Assembly (NCBI GenBank): GCA_950295325.1
Contig: OX485807.1
Coordinates: 49,712,796 to 49,776,795 of the forward strand
Direction of reading: 5' to 3'
DNA: 64,000 nucleotides
DNA from: Polytrichum commune
Lineage: Eukaryota > Streptophyta > Polytrichopsida > Polytrichales > Polytrichaceae
In this document: positions 60,736 to 64,000 of the stretch, in pieces
Layout: every line of letters starts with the position of its first letter
Position numbering within the stretch: the stretch's first letter is position 1
The notes under the pieces: model-generated
Database searches by the model: none
What the model saw: only the letters and a program-made list of their open reading frames with translations
What the model was told of the DNA's origin: nothing
Position numbers and translations under genes: made by a program

Positions 60736-63700
60736 AAAGTACAGGGTAAGTAGTCTTGGTTACAATTTCCAATTTGTACTAATCACATCCAATCGAGCCC
60801 TAGAAAGTACTGATTTATAATTAATCAACTTCATTCCAAACTTTCTTAATTTGCTTATTGTTGATTTTCTCTCTAGGTTACAAGGAAGCGTACATCCATC
60901 CCCATTTTGCTAACTGCGAGAAGAAGGATTTTGGATTGTGGAGTTGAACAAAGATAGGAAGTGTGAGTGGCAATATGTCTTGTTGGACTTGCTCAGCCTC
61001 TCCTTCACTTCAGGAATTGGCAATCTTTCTCATATTGAGTTTCTTTCTGACCTGCTTTTAATCACTTTGCAAAGCACAAATTTATTGTTTTCATGGCTAT
61101 TTTCAAGATGAAAGCAATATCAAAAGCACAACCTAATAGTTCAAAGATTTGAACAAATTGATTGTTGCAAAGTATGTCAATTGGTTCCCTATTTTGAGAT
61201 GATAACATGAACTTAACTCCTAGGCCACACCTGACTTTTTCTTGGCCAAATGCCCAAAACAACTCGAAGGTTTATAATCTCAACTTGTGATTTAACGAAG
61301 AAACTAAAGCTAGTGAGGTTTTGCATCTATTTCAATCGAAAAATCAACAAAAGAACCTCCAACAATCAAATTATGGCAATTTTAAGCTCATCAAAAACTC
61401 TATTAGATAACACAAATTCAGAACAATCTCATCATCAATAGCTCAAACCAATGACATTTACCTTCCTCTTTTCTTTTTCTCTTTTTGAGCTTTATATGTG
61501 TATGTTGAAGTTTTAACTTCTATTCTGTTAAATAAATCATATAAATTCTAAAATATGGTGAATTACACTGAAAATTTCAGAAAACATCATTTGACATCTT
61601 GAGGATTTATTTAACTATATTTCCATAAACGTGAGTGACATGTTCTCAATAGGAGAGGTAGAAGGCCATGTTGACCAAGAAAAATGAGTGTGGTCCTTGA
61701 GGTGTTAAATTTCATTGACGAATTCTTTATGGATCAAAATGGTTCATTTACAAGGGGATGGGAAAACAAAAGGATACTTGTTACAATGCATGGATAGGGC
61801 TGGCTAAAAATGTCTGCAATTAATACCAATTTCCACTTGTGTGACTGGAAAAGTCACTTGACTTGGATCAAGGGGGAATTGAAACATAGACAACCTCGGT
61901 GAAGTTCATGTTGAGTTTTTGCAGGTACACTGGTGTTTTGTGGTGCATATACTCTCACCCACTGCATGGACTGAGAGAAGATGGGGTTCTGAATTGAATA
62001 ATTTTGCACAAGTTTGAAGTTAATAGAGGTGCATGCCTTGTAGATGACATTCAGGAGAAGTGGCGATACAGGCCAAAAATTTGTAACACTTCGCATTGTA
62101 ATATTTTTCTGCACCGAAAATGAAAGAGTTTGACCAATGATTTTATTTTTAGGTGGCCTTGCTTTCAGTATTTCCTTATGCCAGTCCTCAGTTAATAGTG
62201 GTTTTTACAAGATGTCCCATTGCCTTTTATGTTTTGTTGAGTATTGGAATTTTCGTTCCATCGTCTTCCTGTCATTTAAGTCTATGTTGCAGGATCCAGA
62301 GCATTTGATGAATTCTCCACTTTCACAGTTCTTTTGCGATCAATCATTCCAACATACTGCTGGAAATCGATCGGAAGTTTCATTGAGCAAACACCTTGAA
62401 TTAGTGTAGACAATTATGGTAGGTAGGTTGGGAAGACAGTTTGTAGAAAGCCGTAAAATGAGCAGGAGATTTCGTGCTACGCTGCCTCCATCATATCACT
62501 TTAAAAACTCGTTACAAGATGAACAACCCTACTTTCATGCGAGTCTTGACGACCACATAAAATTTCACATACTTTACATGTTCCTAGTTTTCTTGCCTTG
62601 ATTAATTTGAGCAAGGATAGATCGTGTGCACGAGAATTTTCTGGTAGAAATTGCAGCCATGGACATCCTTGAGGATCACAGCTTAAGCAAATTGGTAAAG
62701 ATTCACACTCTGTTTCAAAAGGATCGAGCTTTCAAATACTCCACCTCTGAACACATGTTTGGGATTGCTGTTTTTTCCTTTCTTATTCTTTTCACACATT
62801 GTTTTCAACAACACTGCTTCTATCTTCCTTCTGCCTTGCAATCTGTGTGTGCTTGGAATACACACTTGTCGTTGCAGTACAAAAATCATCATCACTTTGT
62901 TGAGCGAGTCTTCCAACAAAATTGTGCACTTTGAAGTTTGGATAAAAAAGAGGCTCAATAATGGACGTATAAGTAGGCTTTTGGTGGGTCGTGAAGAACA
63001 TGCTCCAAGGACATTGGTGTTGCATGGTGGCTTCAATTTCAAGCACTGTGCAGAATGGCCTTTCCACTCAGAGCAGGTTACCTACGCTTAATCATTTTTT
63101 AAGGTTTTTTCTATGGCAATTGCAAGGAGGAGGAGGACAAGGACGACGACGACAATGGTGCCATCCCCGACAAAAATTTGCAAACATTTGCGGAAAGGGC
63201 AAGAAATTACAGGCAGGCGCCTCGGGAAGGGAACGTGATCGGGCCATCCTTGAAAAACACGTGAGCTCTACTTACATGTGTCACGGCATCCCAAGAAATT
63301 GCTCTTTGGATTGCAAGCTGCCCACGTTGGGTGTACCTGCCTGCCCTCCGCAGTCACATGTTATTATTTTTTATGGTTTTTTTCCTTCCCTTTCTACCAC
63401 CTGGACCTTCCGTGACAGGAACTGCAAGTCCTCCTCACCATCAGTTCAAAGCACTTACAATGTTAGTAACTCCATGTCTCGCGGTTGCACTTTTGATGTT
63501 TTGTTGAACGTATGTTTGAATATGGTTTGCCTGTCCGAAACTTGAGATTGAGGCTCTTTTCGAGTGGGTGTATGTCATGTCAGCGCTGCTAAAACCGACA
63601 AAATAAGAGCTGAGCATATTCCTATTATTGGAATGGTCGAATTCAATTTGCTCTGTTTGTTCTGGCAACATCCAGAGAATTCCAATGTATCCAAAAATGC

Positions 63701-64000
63701 ATTGTTTAGATACCGTACACAAAAGTTATAAGAGTTGAAGCTTCATTTGTAGGCGGCCCGAAACCAATGTTTATGTCAGATTTTTAATAGGTGTACATCT
63801 TCATTATCAATATGCATCTATTTTACAAGAGGGAGTTCTTGCATACAAGTGTACCTCAGTTGTTCACTTTTTAAAATAAAAATAAAAACTCACCACGTTA
63901 CTATATGATGATATTTATTTGGGCGTCTGATTAATATAGCACACCCCCTTGCTAAAAAAAATAACTCACAAACAAACACGTCACCAACATATCCCCTCGG

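Larger units (their letters stand above)
57961..64000. other. Region with gene-like texture but no established gene
   Basis: Lower repeat content and T-rich intron-like texture. A possible exon pair on + is about 60622-60730 (donor AGG|GTAAGT) and 60878 onward (acceptor TCTCTAG), which would join in frame and end at TGA/TAG within about 25 codons. The longest open frame, 62991-63545 (+, 184 codons), has no recognised domain. I cannot say whether this is a long non-coding transcript, a decayed gene or chance. Confidence 0.25.

Noticed and set aside
62991..63545. 184-codon + strand frame near the right end
   Set aside because: No domain, mixed low-complexity stretches, and overlapping frames on both strands of similar quality; not enough to call a gene.
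1..64000. CRISPR arrays, operons or other bacterial features
   Set aside because: The sequence is plant nuclear DNA; the repeats seen are transposon-derived or simple.

Overview
The window is nuclear DNA from a land plant with a large, repeat-dominated genome. Evidence: GT-AG introns in a trehalose-phosphate synthase/phosphatase-like gene and in an allene oxide cyclase (AOC) gene, a chromodomain Ty3/gypsy retrotransposon, a LINE, tRNA- and 5S-derived SINE-like repeats, many short inverted-repeat transposons, CT/GA microsatellites and AT-rich spacers. The class of plant cannot be fixed from sequence alone. The divergent AOC and the style of the LINE make a non-flowering plant possible, but this is weak inference.

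Layout. 1-1032 (+) holds the last two exons seen here of a class II trehalose-6-phosphate synthase; its 3' UTR appears to carry an intron. 1.9-7.6 kb is spacer. 7651-13929 (-) is a degraded chromovirus with one complete LTR, one truncated LTR, PBS, PPT, gag, protease, RT, RNase H, integrase and chromodomain. 15.4-19.2 kb (+) is a LINE remnant interrupted by a 1.1 kb TIR element. 19.5-24.8 kb is a mosaic of a SINE, a CACTA-type MITE and foldback repeats.

25.6-29.8 kb (-) is the main genic island. It has three exons of an AOC-family gene with a 5S-rRNA-derived repeat and minisatellite in one intron, and just upstream an open frame for a probable chloroplast-targeted protein that could also supply the AOC transit-peptide exon. 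31-48.4 kb is dispersed repeats, including a PIF/Harbinger-like element containing a very young Mutator-type MITE, a pogo-type transposase remnant, and a TIR element whose empty site is preserved 3 kb away. 48.4-64 kb has no gene I can establish. It has two unidentified, possibly related degenerate stretches (51.7-53.8 and 55.8-57.6 kb), SINE pieces, and local duplications.

Functionally only two host pathways are visible: trehalose-6-phosphate metabolism/signalling in the cytosol, and plastid oxylipin (jasmonate-type) synthesis if the AOC-like protein is active. They are not obviously linked. All exon boundaries are read by eye from splice consensus and family similarity; no search was run.
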